A stretch of DNA of 64,000 nucleotides from Variovorax sp. EL159 (lineage in GTDB: Bacteria; Pseudomonadota; Gammaproteobacteria; Burkholderiales; Burkholderiaceae_C): positions 62,001 to 126,000 of the forward strand of contig NZ_FMUJ01000009.1 in the NCBI RefSeq assembly GCF_900100965.1, in the 5' to 3' direction. Positions 51,515-60,187 of the stretch are shown piece after piece. Position 1 is the stretch's first letter. Every line of letters starts with the position of its first letter. The notes beneath the pieces were generated by a model. That model did no database searches. It was not told the DNA's origin and saw nothing but the letters and a program-made list of their open reading frames with translations. Position numbers and translations under genes: made by a program.

Positions 51515-52486
51515 ATGAGCGTTCTCGGCATCGACCAGATCACCTACGGGGCAGACGACCTGCCCACCTGCCGCCGTTTCTTCGAAGACTGGGGCCTCGC
51601 GCTGAAGTCGGAAGCGGCCGACGAACTCGTCTTCGAATGCCTCAATGGCTGCAAGGTGGTCGTCGCGGCATGGGACAAGCCGGGCCTGCCGCCCGCGATG
51701 GAAGAAGGCCCGACGCTGCGCGAAGTGGTGTGGGGCGTCGAAAGCAATGCGGACCTCGACTGCTACGCCGCCGCCATCGCACACGACACGGGCTTCTTCG
51801 ACAGCACGGTCGATGGCGCGCGCCGCATCGGCTGCATCGATCCCAACGGCCTCGCCGTGCGTCTGCAGGTCAGCCGCAAGCACGCCGTGGACGTCGATTG
51901 CGGCGCCATGAACACCTGGAACGCCAAGCCTCGCATCAACCAGGCCGCGCCGATCTACGACCACGCGACGCCCATCGAAGTGGGCCATGTGGTGTTCTTC
52001 GTCAACGACGTGAAAAGCACCAGTGCTTTCTATGCGGAGCGCTTCGGCTTCATCGCGTCCGACAGCTACCCGAACCGCGGCGCCTTCATGCGCTGCGCGG
52101 CCGAGGGCGGGCACCACGACCTGTTCCTGCTGCAGATTCCTTCGGGCAAGCGCGGGCTGAACCACGTGGCCTTTACCGTGCGCGACATCCACGAAGTCTT
52201 CGGCGGTGGCCTGCACTTCTCGCGCCGTGGCTGGGAAACGCAGCTCGGCCCGGGCCGTCATCCGGTGTCGTCGGCGTACTTCTGGTATTTCAAGAACCCG
52301 GCCGGCGGCCTCATCGAGTACTACGCCGACGAAGACCAGCTCACCGCCGACTGGCAACCGCGCGAGTTCGAGCCCGGCCCGACGGTGTTCGCCGAATGGG
52401 CCGTCGATGGCGGCCTCGACGGCAACACCCGCCGCCAGAAGAACGCCGAAGGCCCGAAAGGCGCGTTCCTTACCGAAAAGAAATAA
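51515..52486 (+). CDS. VOC family protein, extradiol dioxygenase-like
   Basis: 323 residues, two VOC modules. The N-terminal module ('IDQITYGADDLPTCRRFFED') lacks metal His. The C-terminal module has the type I extradiol ligand set: 'IEVGHVVFFVNDVKSTSAFY' (His), 'SGKRGLNHVAFTVRDIHEVF' (His), 'NPAGGLIEYYADEDQLTADW' (Glu). This is the organisation of BphC-like ring-cleavage dioxygenases, though sequence similarity is too distant to name the substrate. Ring cleavage of a catecholic intermediate fits the oxygenase genes downstream. Confidence 0.88.
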   Translation: MSVLGIDQITYGADDLPTCRRFFEDWGLALKSEAADELVFECLNGCKVVVAAWDKPGLPPAMEEGPTLREVVWGVESNADLDCYAAAIAHDTGFFDSTVDGARRIGCIDPNGLAVRLQVSRKHAVDVDCGAMNTWNAKPRINQAAPIYDHATPIEVGHVVFFVNDVKSTSAFYAERFGFIASDSYPNRGAFMRCAAEGGHHDLFLLQIPSGKRGLNHVAFTVRDIHEVFGGGLHFSRRGWETQLGPGRHPVSSAYFWYFKNPAGGLIEYYADEDQLTADWQPREFEPGPTVFAEWAVDGGLDGNTRRQKNAEGPKGAFLTEKK

Positions 52487-52501
52487 GTCCCTCGATCCGT
52501 C

Positions 52502-53497
52502 ATGCAACCACGTCTTTCTTTCTCTCTCCTGTTTGCCGCGCTCGCGGCGTTCACGCTCGGCACGACCGCGCATGCGCAGCAAAGCGATGCCCAGAAGCAA
52601 CTGGCCAGCGAGCGCTTCACCATCATTTCGCCGTTCCCGCCCGGCGGGCCGGTCGACACGCTGGCACGCATCCTGTCGGACGGCCTGGCCCGGCGCTACG
52701 GCCAGCCGGCCGTGGTCGACAACCAGGTCGGCGCGGCCGGCAACATCGGCATGGAGAAGGTCAAGCGCGCCAAGGGCGACGGCCACACGCTGCTGGTGAT
52801 CCCGGCGGGCAACGTGACCATCAATCCGACGCTGATGCCGAACTTTCCGTTCAACATGGACAAGGACTTCGTGCCCGTCACCATGCTGGCCAAGGCGCCC
52901 AACGTGCTGGTGGCCTCGCCGGCGTCGGGCATCAAGAACGCGAAGGACCTGGTGGCGAAGGCCAAGGCCAAGCCGAACACGCTGTCGTATGCCTCGCCCG
53001 GCGTGGGCAGCGGCCTGCACCTGGCGGGCGAGTTGTTCAAGCAGCAGGCCGGCATCGACATGCTGCACGTGCCCTACAAGGGCACGCCGCCCGCACTGAA
53101 CGACGTGCTCGGTGGCTCGGTGCCGCTGATGTTCAGCAACCTGCCCGCGACGCTGCCGTTCCTCAAGCAGGGCAAGCTGGTCGCCATCGGCGTGACCGAG
53201 GCCAAGCGCAGCGCCGCCGCGCCCGACATTCCCACGCTGGCGGAGCAGGGCATCCAGGGCGTGACCGTGACCTCGTGGTACGGCCTGATGGCGCCGAAGG
53301 GCACACCGCCCGCCGTGGTCGAGCAGCTCGCGAAAGACGCGGCCGACATGCTCGCGCAGCCCGACGTGCGCGAACGCCTCAAGCTGCAGGGCATGACCGA
53401 TGCGGCCATGAAGCCCGCCGAGTTCACCACCTACATCCACGATGAGACGGCCGTGTGGGCCAAGATCATCAAGGCCCGCAACATCGTCGCCGAGTAA
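52502..53497 (+). CDS. Bug family (TctC-type) substrate-binding protein 2
   Basis: 331 residues. Signal peptide ending 'TLGTTAHAQQ', then 'FTIISPFPPGGPVDTLARIL', 'VDNQVGAAGNIGMEKVKRAK', 'LSYASPGVGSGLHLAGELFK', 'HVPYKGTPPALNDVLGGSVP'. A second periplasmic receptor in the same run, distinct from the first, suggests uptake of two related acids or a sensing role. No tctA/tctB beside it. Confidence 0.92.
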   Translation: MQPRLSFSLLFAALAAFTLGTTAHAQQSDAQKQLASERFTIISPFPPGGPVDTLARILSDGLARRYGQPAVVDNQVGAAGNIGMEKVKRAKGDGHTLLVIPAGNVTINPTLMPNFPFNMDKDFVPVTMLAKAPNVLVASPASGIKNAKDLVAKAKAKPNTLSYASPGVGSGLHLAGELFKQQAGIDMLHVPYKGTPPALNDVLGGSVPLMFSNLPATLPFLKQGKLVAIGVTEAKRSAAAPDIPTLAEQGIQGVTVTSWYGLMAPKGTPPAVVEQLAKDAADMLAQPDVRERLKLQGMTDAAMKPAEFTTYIHDETAVWAKIIKARNIVAE

Positions 53498-53530
53498 GCG
53501 CCGGCAACCACGACAGGGAGGAGACAACCC

Positions 53531-54697
53531 ATGAAGACCAGCGAATCCACCATCGGCATCGTCGGCGCGGGCATCGGCGGCCTCGTGGCTGCCATCGCGC
53601 TGCGGCGCGCGGGCCACGACGTGGTCGTGTTCGAGCAGGCGAAGCAGTTCGCCCGCGTCGGAGCCGACATCAACCTCACGCCCAATGCCGTGCGCGCGCT
53701 CGACGGCCTCGGCGTGGGCGAGGCGGCCCGCGTGACGGCGGCGCGCCCGTCGCACCGCATCAGCCGCACCTACGACACCGGCGAGGAAACCTCGCGCCTC
53801 GAAATGGCCGACTCGGCGGAGCAGCGCTACGGCGCGCCGCAGCTCACCATCCACCGCGCCGACCTGCTGGCTGCATTGGCCGACATGTTCCCGGCCGGGC
53901 AGGTCGCGCTCGGCAAGCGCGCGGAGAAGATCGAGGCGGACGACAAGGGCGTGAGCCTCTCGTTCGCCGATGGCACCCACGCCCGCGTCGGCGTGCTGCT
54001 CGGTGCCGACGGCATCCACTCGTGCGTGCGCACCGCGATGTTCGGCGCCGAGAGCCCGCGCTTCACCGGCATCGTGGCCTACCGCGCCGTGGTGCCTGCC
54101 GAGCGCGTGGCCGGCGTGCCCAACCTGGGCGCCTTCACCAAGTGGTGGGGCCCGAACCCGCAGAGCCAGATCGTCACCTTCCCACTCAATCGCGGCAAGG
54201 ACATCTTCATCTTCGCCACCACGCCGCAAGACAGCTGGCACCTCGAGTCGTGGACCGCGCCGGGCAGCGTTGACGAACTGCGCGAGCAGTACGTGGCCTA
54301 CCACCCCGAGGCACGCGCGCTGCTCGACGCCTGCGACACGGTGCTCAAGACCGCGCTGTACGAGCGCGATCCGATGCCCGCCTGGGCCGCCGGCCGCATG
54401 GCGCTGCTGGGCGATGCCGCGCACCCGATGCTGCCGTTCATGGCGCAGGGCGCGGGCATGGCGATCGAAGACGCGGTCGTGCTGTCGCGCCATCTCGAAG
54501 GCGTCGCAATGACCGATGCCGCCGATGCACTCCAGCGCTACGAGCAGGCCCGCATCGAGCGTGCGAGCCAGGTGCAACTCGGCTCGCGCGGCAACAACTG
54601 GCTGCGCGAAGGCGGCAACGCCGACTGGGTCTACGGCTACGACGCCTGGGCCGTGCCGCTCGGCGCGCCCGCCACGGCGACCGCCGCTACCGCCTGA
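53531..54697 (+). CDS. FAD-dependent aromatic hydroxylase
   Basis: 388 residues. Group A flavin monooxygenase: 'IGIVGAGIGGLVAAIALRRA' (GxGxxG), DG motif near 'GVLLGADGIHSCVRTAMFGA', and GD motif 'MALLGDAAHPMLPFMAQGAG' with 'MAIEDAVVLSRHLEG'. Resembles salicylate hydroxylase and 3-hydroxybenzoate 6-hydroxylase. It would hydroxylate a phenolic intermediate with NAD(P)H and O2, preparing it for ring cleavage by the VOC protein. Substrate not predictable. Confidence 0.92.
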   Translation: MKTSESTIGIVGAGIGGLVAAIALRRAGHDVVVFEQAKQFARVGADINLTPNAVRALDGLGVGEAARVTAARPSHRISRTYDTGEETSRLEMADSAEQRYGAPQLTIHRADLLAALADMFPAGQVALGKRAEKIEADDKGVSLSFADGTHARVGVLLGADGIHSCVRTAMFGAESPRFTGIVAYRAVVPAERVAGVPNLGAFTKWWGPNPQSQIVTFPLNRGKDIFIFATTPQDSWHLESWTAPGSVDELREQYVAYHPEARALLDACDTVLKTALYERDPMPAWAAGRMALLGDAAHPMLPFMAQGAGMAIEDAVVLSRHLEGVAMTDAADALQRYEQARIERASQVQLGSRGNNWLREGGNADWVYGYDAWAVPLGAPATATAATA

Positions 54698-54729
54698 TTC
54701 CATTTCACCTCACCCCACGGAGGCACACG

Positions 54730-54951
54730 ATGCAACAAGACCGCTATCTCCAACCGCACCAGGCGCGCCAGCGCCCCGCGACCACCTACGAAGACCTGCT
54801 GGGCGACGTGATCGAACGCGCCTTCGCCGATGGCATCCACGACCTGGCCGCCCTGGTGCAACGCCTGAACGACAGCGGCCTGGCCACGCCCGGCGGCCAG
54901 CCCTGGACCGAGGCGCTGTACCGCAAGGAGATGGCCGCGCTGGCCGCCTGA
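54730..54951 (+). CDS. Small recombinase-like helix-turn-helix protein
   Basis: 73 residues with GGAGG 6 nt upstream. 'TYEDLLGDVIERAFADGIHD', 'LAALVQRLNDSGLATPGGQP' and 'WTEALYRKEMAALAA'. The second half resembles the short HTH found at the end of serine-recombinase-like proteins ('GxxTPxGxxWT'). Conserved-looking and translated in the run, between the flavin hydroxylase and the Rieske oxygenase. Possibly a regulatory or accessory protein. Function unknown. Confidence 0.75.
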   Translation: MQQDRYLQPHQARQRPATTYEDLLGDVIERAFADGIHDLAALVQRLNDSGLATPGGQPWTEALYRKEMAALAA

Positions 54952-54963
54952 GAGGAATCCATC

Positions 54964-56019
54964 ATGACCATCGCCATCCAACCCGTTCCCGCAGACCCGG
55001 TCGATCACCTTCTGGAGATCGGACTGAAAGACCTCTGGTATCCCATCTGCCCCTCGCACTTCATCAAGGAGAACCCCGTCTCCCTGCGCCGCCTGGGCCG
55101 CAAGCTGGCGCTGTGGCGCGACGGCGAAGGCGTGCTGCATGCGCTGGAAGACCGCTGCCCGCATCGCGGTGCGCCGCTGTCGCAGGGCGTGATCCTGGGC
55201 GACCGGCTCTCGTGCCCGTACCACGGCGTCGAGGTGCGGCATGACGGCGTCGTCACGCGCGTGCCCGGCAGCCCGGGTTGCAAGCTCGAAGGCTCGCAGG
55301 CCACGCGGCACTTCCATGTGCAGGAGCGCGCGGGTGCGGTGTTTCTCTACAACTCGAAGGAGCCGGTGGACGTTGCGCCGCCGCTGGTGCTGCCCGAGCA
55401 ACTGACGGACGACGCCGAGTACAGCAGCTTCCTTTGCTACACCGAGTGGAAGGGCGACTACCGCTACGTGCTCGACAACGTGATGGACCCGATGCACGGC
55501 ACGTACCTGCACAAGCAGTCGCATTCGATGGCCGAGGGCGACTCGAGCGCGAAGTTCGGCATCCGTGCGACCGACATCGGCTTCGTGTTCGAGAAGGAAG
55601 GCCAGCGCAACGTGAACTTCGACTGGACCGAATGGGCCGACACCGGCATCCACTGGATGCGGCTTGAGATTCCGTACCCGAAGACGGGCGGCCCCGGCGG
55701 CAACTTCATCATCATCGGCGCCTTCTCGCCCATCGTGAAGGGCATGACGGCCACCTTCTTCTGGCGCGTGCGCAAGCTGCAGCCGGGCTGGCAGCGCGAC
55801 ACCTGGCGCTTTCTCTACAAGAACCGCCTGGAGGCGCGCCACTGGCATGTGCTGGAGCAAGACCGCGTGATGCTCGAAGAGATGGAGGCCGACGCCAACC
55901 AGCACGAGAACCTCTACCAGCACGACCTGGGCATCGTTCGCCTGCGCCGCCACATGCGCAACCTGGCGCAGGCGCAGCTGGCCGAAGCGTCCAAGGCAGC
56001 CGAGGCCGCCACGGCCTGA
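54964..56019 (+). CDS. Rieske-type aromatic ring oxygenase, terminal oxygenase component
   Basis: 351 residues. Rieske [2Fe-2S] motif 'DRCPHRGAPLSQGVILGDRL' then 'SCPYHGVEVRHDG' (CxH...CxxH), about residues 60-90. The catalytic domain carries the mononuclear-iron signature 'NVMDPMHGTYLHKQSHS' (Asp bridge and two His), with a C-terminal helix rich in Glu/Ala. Belongs with the one-component-reductase class (VanA, phthalate 4,5-dioxygenase, TsaM-like) that pairs with a PDR-type reductase, which follows 17 bp later. Hydroxylates or O/N-demethylates an aromatic acid. Confidence 0.93.
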   Translation: MTIAIQPVPADPVDHLLEIGLKDLWYPICPSHFIKENPVSLRRLGRKLALWRDGEGVLHALEDRCPHRGAPLSQGVILGDRLSCPYHGVEVRHDGVVTRVPGSPGCKLEGSQATRHFHVQERAGAVFLYNSKEPVDVAPPLVLPEQLTDDAEYSSFLCYTEWKGDYRYVLDNVMDPMHGTYLHKQSHSMAEGDSSAKFGIRATDIGFVFEKEGQRNVNFDWTEWADTGIHWMRLEIPYPKTGGPGGNFIIIGAFSPIVKGMTATFFWRVRKLQPGWQRDTWRFLYKNRLEARHWHVLEQDRVMLEEMEADANQHENLYQHDLGIVRLRRHMRNLAQAQLAEASKAAEAATA

Positions 56020-56036
56020 TCGGGGAAGCGATCGCC

Positions 56037-57005
56037 ATGTCTTCTCCCACGCTCAACGCCCTCGTGCACACCATGCGCTACGAGGCCGACGGCATCGTGA
56101 GCGTCGAGTTCCGGCCGGCCACGCCCGCCGTGGACTTTCCGGCCTTCGAGGCCGGCTCCCACATCGACCTGCACCTGCCCAACGGGTTGGTGCGCAGCTA
56201 CTCGCTGTGCAACCCGGCCAGCGACCGTCAACGCTACGTGGTCGGCGTGCTCAACGACCGCAAGAGCCGGGGCGGCTCGCGCTATGTGCACCAGCAGTTG
56301 CGCGTGGGCATGACGCTGCCGATCTCGGCGCCGCGCAATAACTTCAAGCTGGAAGAGGGCGCCGACCGCTCGGTGCTCGTGGCCGGCGGCATCGGCGTGA
56401 CGCCCATCTGGTGCATGCTGCAGCGGCTCGTGGCGGTCGGAAAGCCCGTCGAAATTCTCTACTGCGCACGCACCCGCAAAGAAGCAGCCTTCTGCGATGC
56501 CATCGAAGCGCTGGCCGCTGAAAAGTCGGTGCAGATCACCTGGCACTTCGACGACGAGAAGGGCGCGCCGCCCGACCTCGCGAAGCTGCTGGCCGGCAAG
56601 GGCGCGGCCAGCCACTACTACTGCTGCGGCCCGACGCCGATGCTCGATGCCTTCGAGAAAAGCTGCGAGCAGCTCGGTTATGCCAACGCGCACATCGAGC
56701 GCTTTGCCGCCGTGCACGTCGAGGCGCCGAGCGCCACGCAGGGCTGTGTCGTGCAGTGCGCCAAGAGCGGCAAGAGCGTCGAGGTGCCGGCCGGCAAGTC
56801 GATTCTCGACAGCCTGATCGACGCGGGCCTCAACCCCGACCACAGCTGCAAGGAAGGCGTGTGCGGCGCCTGTGAAACAGCGGTTCTCGAAGGCGAAGTC
56901 GAGCACCACGACGGCATCCTCACCAAGATCGAACGTGCGTCCAACAAGACCATGATGATCTGCGTCTCTCGCTGCAAGGGCGAGCGACTGGTGCTGGACA
57001 TCTGA
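56037..57005 (+). CDS. PDR/VanB-type oxygenase reductase
   Basis: 322 residues. FMN-binding barrel ('HIDLHLPNGLVRSYSLCNPA'), NAD site 'SVLVAGGIGVTPIWCMLQRL', 'YYCCGPTPMLDAFEKSCEQL', and C-terminal plant-type [2Fe-2S] domain with 'PDHSCKEGVCGACETAVLEG' and a final Cys in 'MMICVSRCKGERL'. Transfers electrons from NADH to the Rieske component. Order FMN-NAD-2Fe2S is that of phthalate dioxygenase reductase. Confidence 0.94.
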   Translation: MSSPTLNALVHTMRYEADGIVSVEFRPATPAVDFPAFEAGSHIDLHLPNGLVRSYSLCNPASDRQRYVVGVLNDRKSRGGSRYVHQQLRVGMTLPISAPRNNFKLEEGADRSVLVAGGIGVTPIWCMLQRLVAVGKPVEILYCARTRKEAAFCDAIEALAAEKSVQITWHFDDEKGAPPDLAKLLAGKGAASHYYCCGPTPMLDAFEKSCEQLGYANAHIERFAAVHVEAPSATQGCVVQCAKSGKSVEVPAGKSILDSLIDAGLNPDHSCKEGVCGACETAVLEGEVEHHDGILTKIERASNKTMMICVSRCKGERLVLDI

Positions 57006-57050
57006 GGCCTTCACACCCGACGGCAAGAAAAAAAACCAACCGAGACATCC

Positions 57051-58157
57051 ATGAAAAGTTACTTGATCGCGCTGGCTGCGGCCAGCACGGCTGGCGGAGC
57101 GCTGGCCCAGTCTTCCCTCACGCTCTTCGGCGTGGTCGATGCGGCCGTCACCTACACGCGCGGCAGCGGTGCCGGTTCGGGCAGCAAGCTGCAGTTGAGC
57201 AACAGCGGCAACATGTTCAGCCGCTTCGGTTTTCGCGGCACCGAAGACCTGGGTGGCGGGCTGTCGGCCAACTTCTGGCTCGAGATGGGGCTGCAGAACG
57301 ACACCGGCACCGGCTTTCCGTCGAACTCGAACAACCAGGCCAGCGGCAACGGCCCCGCCGGCTCGCTCAGCTTCAACCGCCGCTCGACGGTGAGCCTGGC
57401 CGGCCCGTTCGGCGAAGTTCGCCTGGGCCGCGACTACGTGCCGGCGTTCTGGAACACGGCGATCTTCGATCCCTTCGGCACGGGCAGCGGCATCGGCGCC
57501 AACCAGATCTACTTCTCGGGCCTGGGTGGCCTCGTGGCCCCCACGGGCACGCGCGCATCGAACAGCGTGGGCTACCTGCTGCCGGCCGAGCTGGGCGGCT
57601 TTTACGGGCAGGTGATGTACGCGATGGGCGAGAACGACTCGACCTCGGTGCTGCCGGGCACGCTGGTGTCAAACCGGCACGACGGCGATCACACGGGCCT
57701 GCGCTTCGGCTACCAGGGCGGCGGGTTCAACGTGGCCATTGCCACCGGCCGCACGCGCTACGCCAGCGGCGACCTGCGCGTGACCAACCTCGGTGCCTCC
57801 TATACCTTCGGACCGTCGCTCATGAACCTCAAGCTCACGAGCGAGCTGTACACCGAGTCGAAGGGCGCGACCGATGGCAAGGGAGCGCTCATCGGCTTCC
57901 ACCTGCCCATCGGCCCCGGCGAGATCAAGGGCTCGTATGCGCGCTACAAGCTGCAGCCGGCCGGCGCGCTGTTGAACCCCACGTCGTCGAAGCTGGCCAT
58001 CGGCTACGTGCACAACCTCTCGAAGCGCACCGCGCTGTACGCGACCATCGCGCGCATCAGCAACCGGAACGGCGCCACGCAGGCGCTGTCGGGCGCCACC
58101 ACGCTGCCGAACCGCGCCTCCAGCGGTGCCGAGTTCGGCATGCGCCACATGTTCTAG
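57051..58157 (+). CDS. Gram-negative porin
   Basis: 368 residues. Signal peptide 'MKSYLIALAAASTAGGALAQ' then 'SSLTLFGVVDAAVTYTRGSG', 'GLSANFWLEMGLQNDTGTG', 'GEVRLGRDYVPAFWNTAIFD', ending with a C-terminal Phe ('GAEFGMRHMF'), the outer-membrane assembly signal. Typical trimeric OmpC-like porin of Burkholderiales, frequently placed in catabolic operons to admit aromatic acids. Confidence 0.94.
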   Translation: MKSYLIALAAASTAGGALAQSSLTLFGVVDAAVTYTRGSGAGSGSKLQLSNSGNMFSRFGFRGTEDLGGGLSANFWLEMGLQNDTGTGFPSNSNNQASGNGPAGSLSFNRRSTVSLAGPFGEVRLGRDYVPAFWNTAIFDPFGTGSGIGANQIYFSGLGGLVAPTGTRASNSVGYLLPAELGGFYGQVMYAMGENDSTSVLPGTLVSNRHDGDHTGLRFGYQGGGFNVAIATGRTRYASGDLRVTNLGASYTFGPSLMNLKLTSELYTESKGATDGKGALIGFHLPIGPGEIKGSYARYKLQPAGALLNPTSSKLAIGYVHNLSKRTALYATIARISNRNGATQALSGATTLPNRASSGAEFGMRHMF

Positions 58158-58195
58158 GCGCATCCGCGCATCACCCAACCCGCGGCAGGAGAACC

Positions 58196-59512
58196 ATGCA
58201 GAGCAAGAACTTTCGTTGGTACGGCGTCATCACGCTGTTCGTGATCGTCGCGATCTCCTATGTGGACCGCATCAACATCGCGGTGCTCATCACCGACCCC
58301 GCGTTCCTGAACCACGTGGGCATCGCGCCCACCGACCGCGTGAGCCAGGGCTTCCTGGCGACGGCCTTCATGCTGGGCTATGGCGTGTCGGCCTTCGTGC
58401 TCACGCCGTTCTGCTCGACGCTGTTCGGCGTGCGGCGCAGCCTGATCTACGGGCTGGTGCTGTGGGGCGTGGTGACCTGGGCCTCGCCCATGTTCCACAG
58501 CTACGGCATGCTGCTGGCCTCGCGCATCCTGCTGGGCGTGTCCGAAGGGCCGCTGTTCTCGCTGGCCTCGTCCTACATCAAGGCGCACTTCCAGAGCCAC
58601 GAGAACGGCAAGCCCAATGCCATCGTCAACATGGGCACGGGGCTGGGCCTGGCCATCGGCTATCCGCTGGTCGGCTACCTGCTCACGCAGTTCGCATGGG
58701 ACAGCTCGTTCCACGTGCTGGGCGTGCTGAACATCGCGCTCGGCATTCCGCTGGTGCTGGCCTTCGTGCGCATGCCGCCCGCGCATGCCGACGGCGTGCG
58801 GCCGTCGTCGTTCGGCGATGCGATGGCGCGCGTGGGCAACATCGTGCGCGGCGCGCTGCAGACGCGACACCTGTTCCTCATCACGCTGCTGACCTCGGCG
58901 GCGTTGGCGTACCTCTGGGGCAGCAGCAACTGGCTGCCCACCTACCTGCGCGAGGCGCGTGGCTTCTCGATGCGCGAGATGGGCTGGCTGGCCTCGGCAC
59001 CGCAATACGCCACCGTGCTCGCGGTGTTCGCGGGCGGCCTGCTCATCGACAAGCTGGGGCGCGAGCGCGTGCCGTTCATCTTCATGGGCGCAAGCGTGGG
59101 CGTGGCGCTGTCGGTGCTGATGGCCATCAACGCGCACAACCCCTACGTGGCAGCCTCTTGCCTCGTGGCCGCCAATTTCTTCTGGGGGCTGCAGAGCCCG
59201 GCGATTCCGAGCACGGTGCAGCATTGCGCGCGGCCCGAGCACACGGCCAGTGCGTTCGGCGTGACCAACGGCGCCGGCAGTTTGGTGGCGGGCTTCATGC
59301 CTGCGCTGATGGGCGGCGTGATCACCGCGGTGTCGCATGGCACCGGCGCGGCAGGTGCGGCGGTATCGCCGGCCGCATCGGCAGCGGGCTTCTTCGCGGG
59401 CTTCGCACTGTTGATCGGAACGCAGCTGGTGGTGTTCGGATGCGGGCTCCTGCTGTGGCTTCGCGAGCGTTCGCGCAGCGCGGTTGCAGTTTCGGGTTCA
59501 CAACTTTCGTAG
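58196..59512 (+). CDS. MFS transporter (aromatic acid/anion:proton symporter type)
   Basis: 438 residues, about twelve membrane segments. Characteristic ACS/MHS-type loops 'YVDRINIAVLITDPAFLNHV', 'LIYGLVLWGVVTWASPMFHS', 'LGVSEGPLFSLASSYIKAHF' and 'GGLLIDKLGRERVPFIFMGA'. Related to the anion:cation symporter family that moves 4-hydroxybenzoate, phthalate and hexuronates. Last gene of the run, so it is the likely inner-membrane permease of the pathway. Confidence 0.93.
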   Translation: MQSKNFRWYGVITLFVIVAISYVDRINIAVLITDPAFLNHVGIAPTDRVSQGFLATAFMLGYGVSAFVLTPFCSTLFGVRRSLIYGLVLWGVVTWASPMFHSYGMLLASRILLGVSEGPLFSLASSYIKAHFQSHENGKPNAIVNMGTGLGLAIGYPLVGYLLTQFAWDSSFHVLGVLNIALGIPLVLAFVRMPPAHADGVRPSSFGDAMARVGNIVRGALQTRHLFLITLLTSAALAYLWGSSNWLPTYLREARGFSMREMGWLASAPQYATVLAVFAGGLLIDKLGRERVPFIFMGASVGVALSVLMAINAHNPYVAASCLVAANFFWGLQSPAIPSTVQHCARPEHTASAFGVTNGAGSLVAGFMPALMGGVITAVSHGTGAAGAAVSPAASAAGFFAGFALLIGTQLVVFGCGLLLWLRERSRSAVAVSGSQLS

Positions 59513-60187
59513 CTCTGGCAGCCACACGAACCTTCGTACTGTGGCAGCGGTGTCACAGCCATCACGCTCGAAATCTGTCATCTGCGTGAGCATGTGTTGC
59601 AGCGGCTGAACCATCTTCGTATCGCACGAGATGCGTTGCACGCCATGACTCCATTCGGTCTATCGCGCGCGAACATTTTGAGAAAGAAAAGTTCCGCAAG
59701 TCGTTGAGCCGTCGCATTCGTTCAGATAAAACTGAGCGCACCTAATGGACGGGGGAATGCGCGTGACACCAACGAGAAGAGCCGCGAAGAATCTTGCCAT
59801 TGCCACCACGGCACGTACGCTTTCTGCCTCGCAGAAGCGAATCGCGCCGGTGCGTGGACGCTGAAGGCGCATCACCAGCCCCCAGGCCACCCCCGCATCC
59901 CATCCACCCCGCGCATCGACGGGAATGGAACACATCACCCCTCGCATCCTGGGGCCGCCCGCATCGATTGCGGCGCGGCCTGGCGTGGCACGTCCGTGCC
60001 GTGCCGGGCCGATGAAAAACCGTGGCGTCTTCGTGTTGTTCTGACGAACGTTTCGTTCGCCGGAAGGGCTCGCTGTTGCCTGCCCGATTCGTTGTTCTTC
60101 ATTCCATCACTCACCGCGCGTGCCCGCGCAGTACCGGCTACCCGCCGATGCCTGCAGGGCGGTGCATGTCCTTACCCAGAGGCGATC
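59513..60187. other. Intergenic region before the M1 peptidase
   Basis: 675 bp with no gene I can support. It contains a dyad CTGTG-N10-CACAG (59539-59558) and a perfect palindrome CGAACG-TTT-CGTTCG (60045-60059), both of which could be regulatory. A short open frame at 59743 (38 codons) has coding-like residues but no convincing ribosome-binding site. Confidence 0.5.

Noticed and set aside
51344..54703. A 1119-codon open frame on the minus strand
   Set aside because: It lies antisense to five well-supported plus-strand genes; GC-rich codon bias keeps the opposite strand open, and its translation is a low-complexity His/Arg/Val mix with no domains.
59743..59859. A 38-codon plus-strand frame
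   Set aside because: No ribosome-binding site and no conserved-looking feature beyond basic residues.
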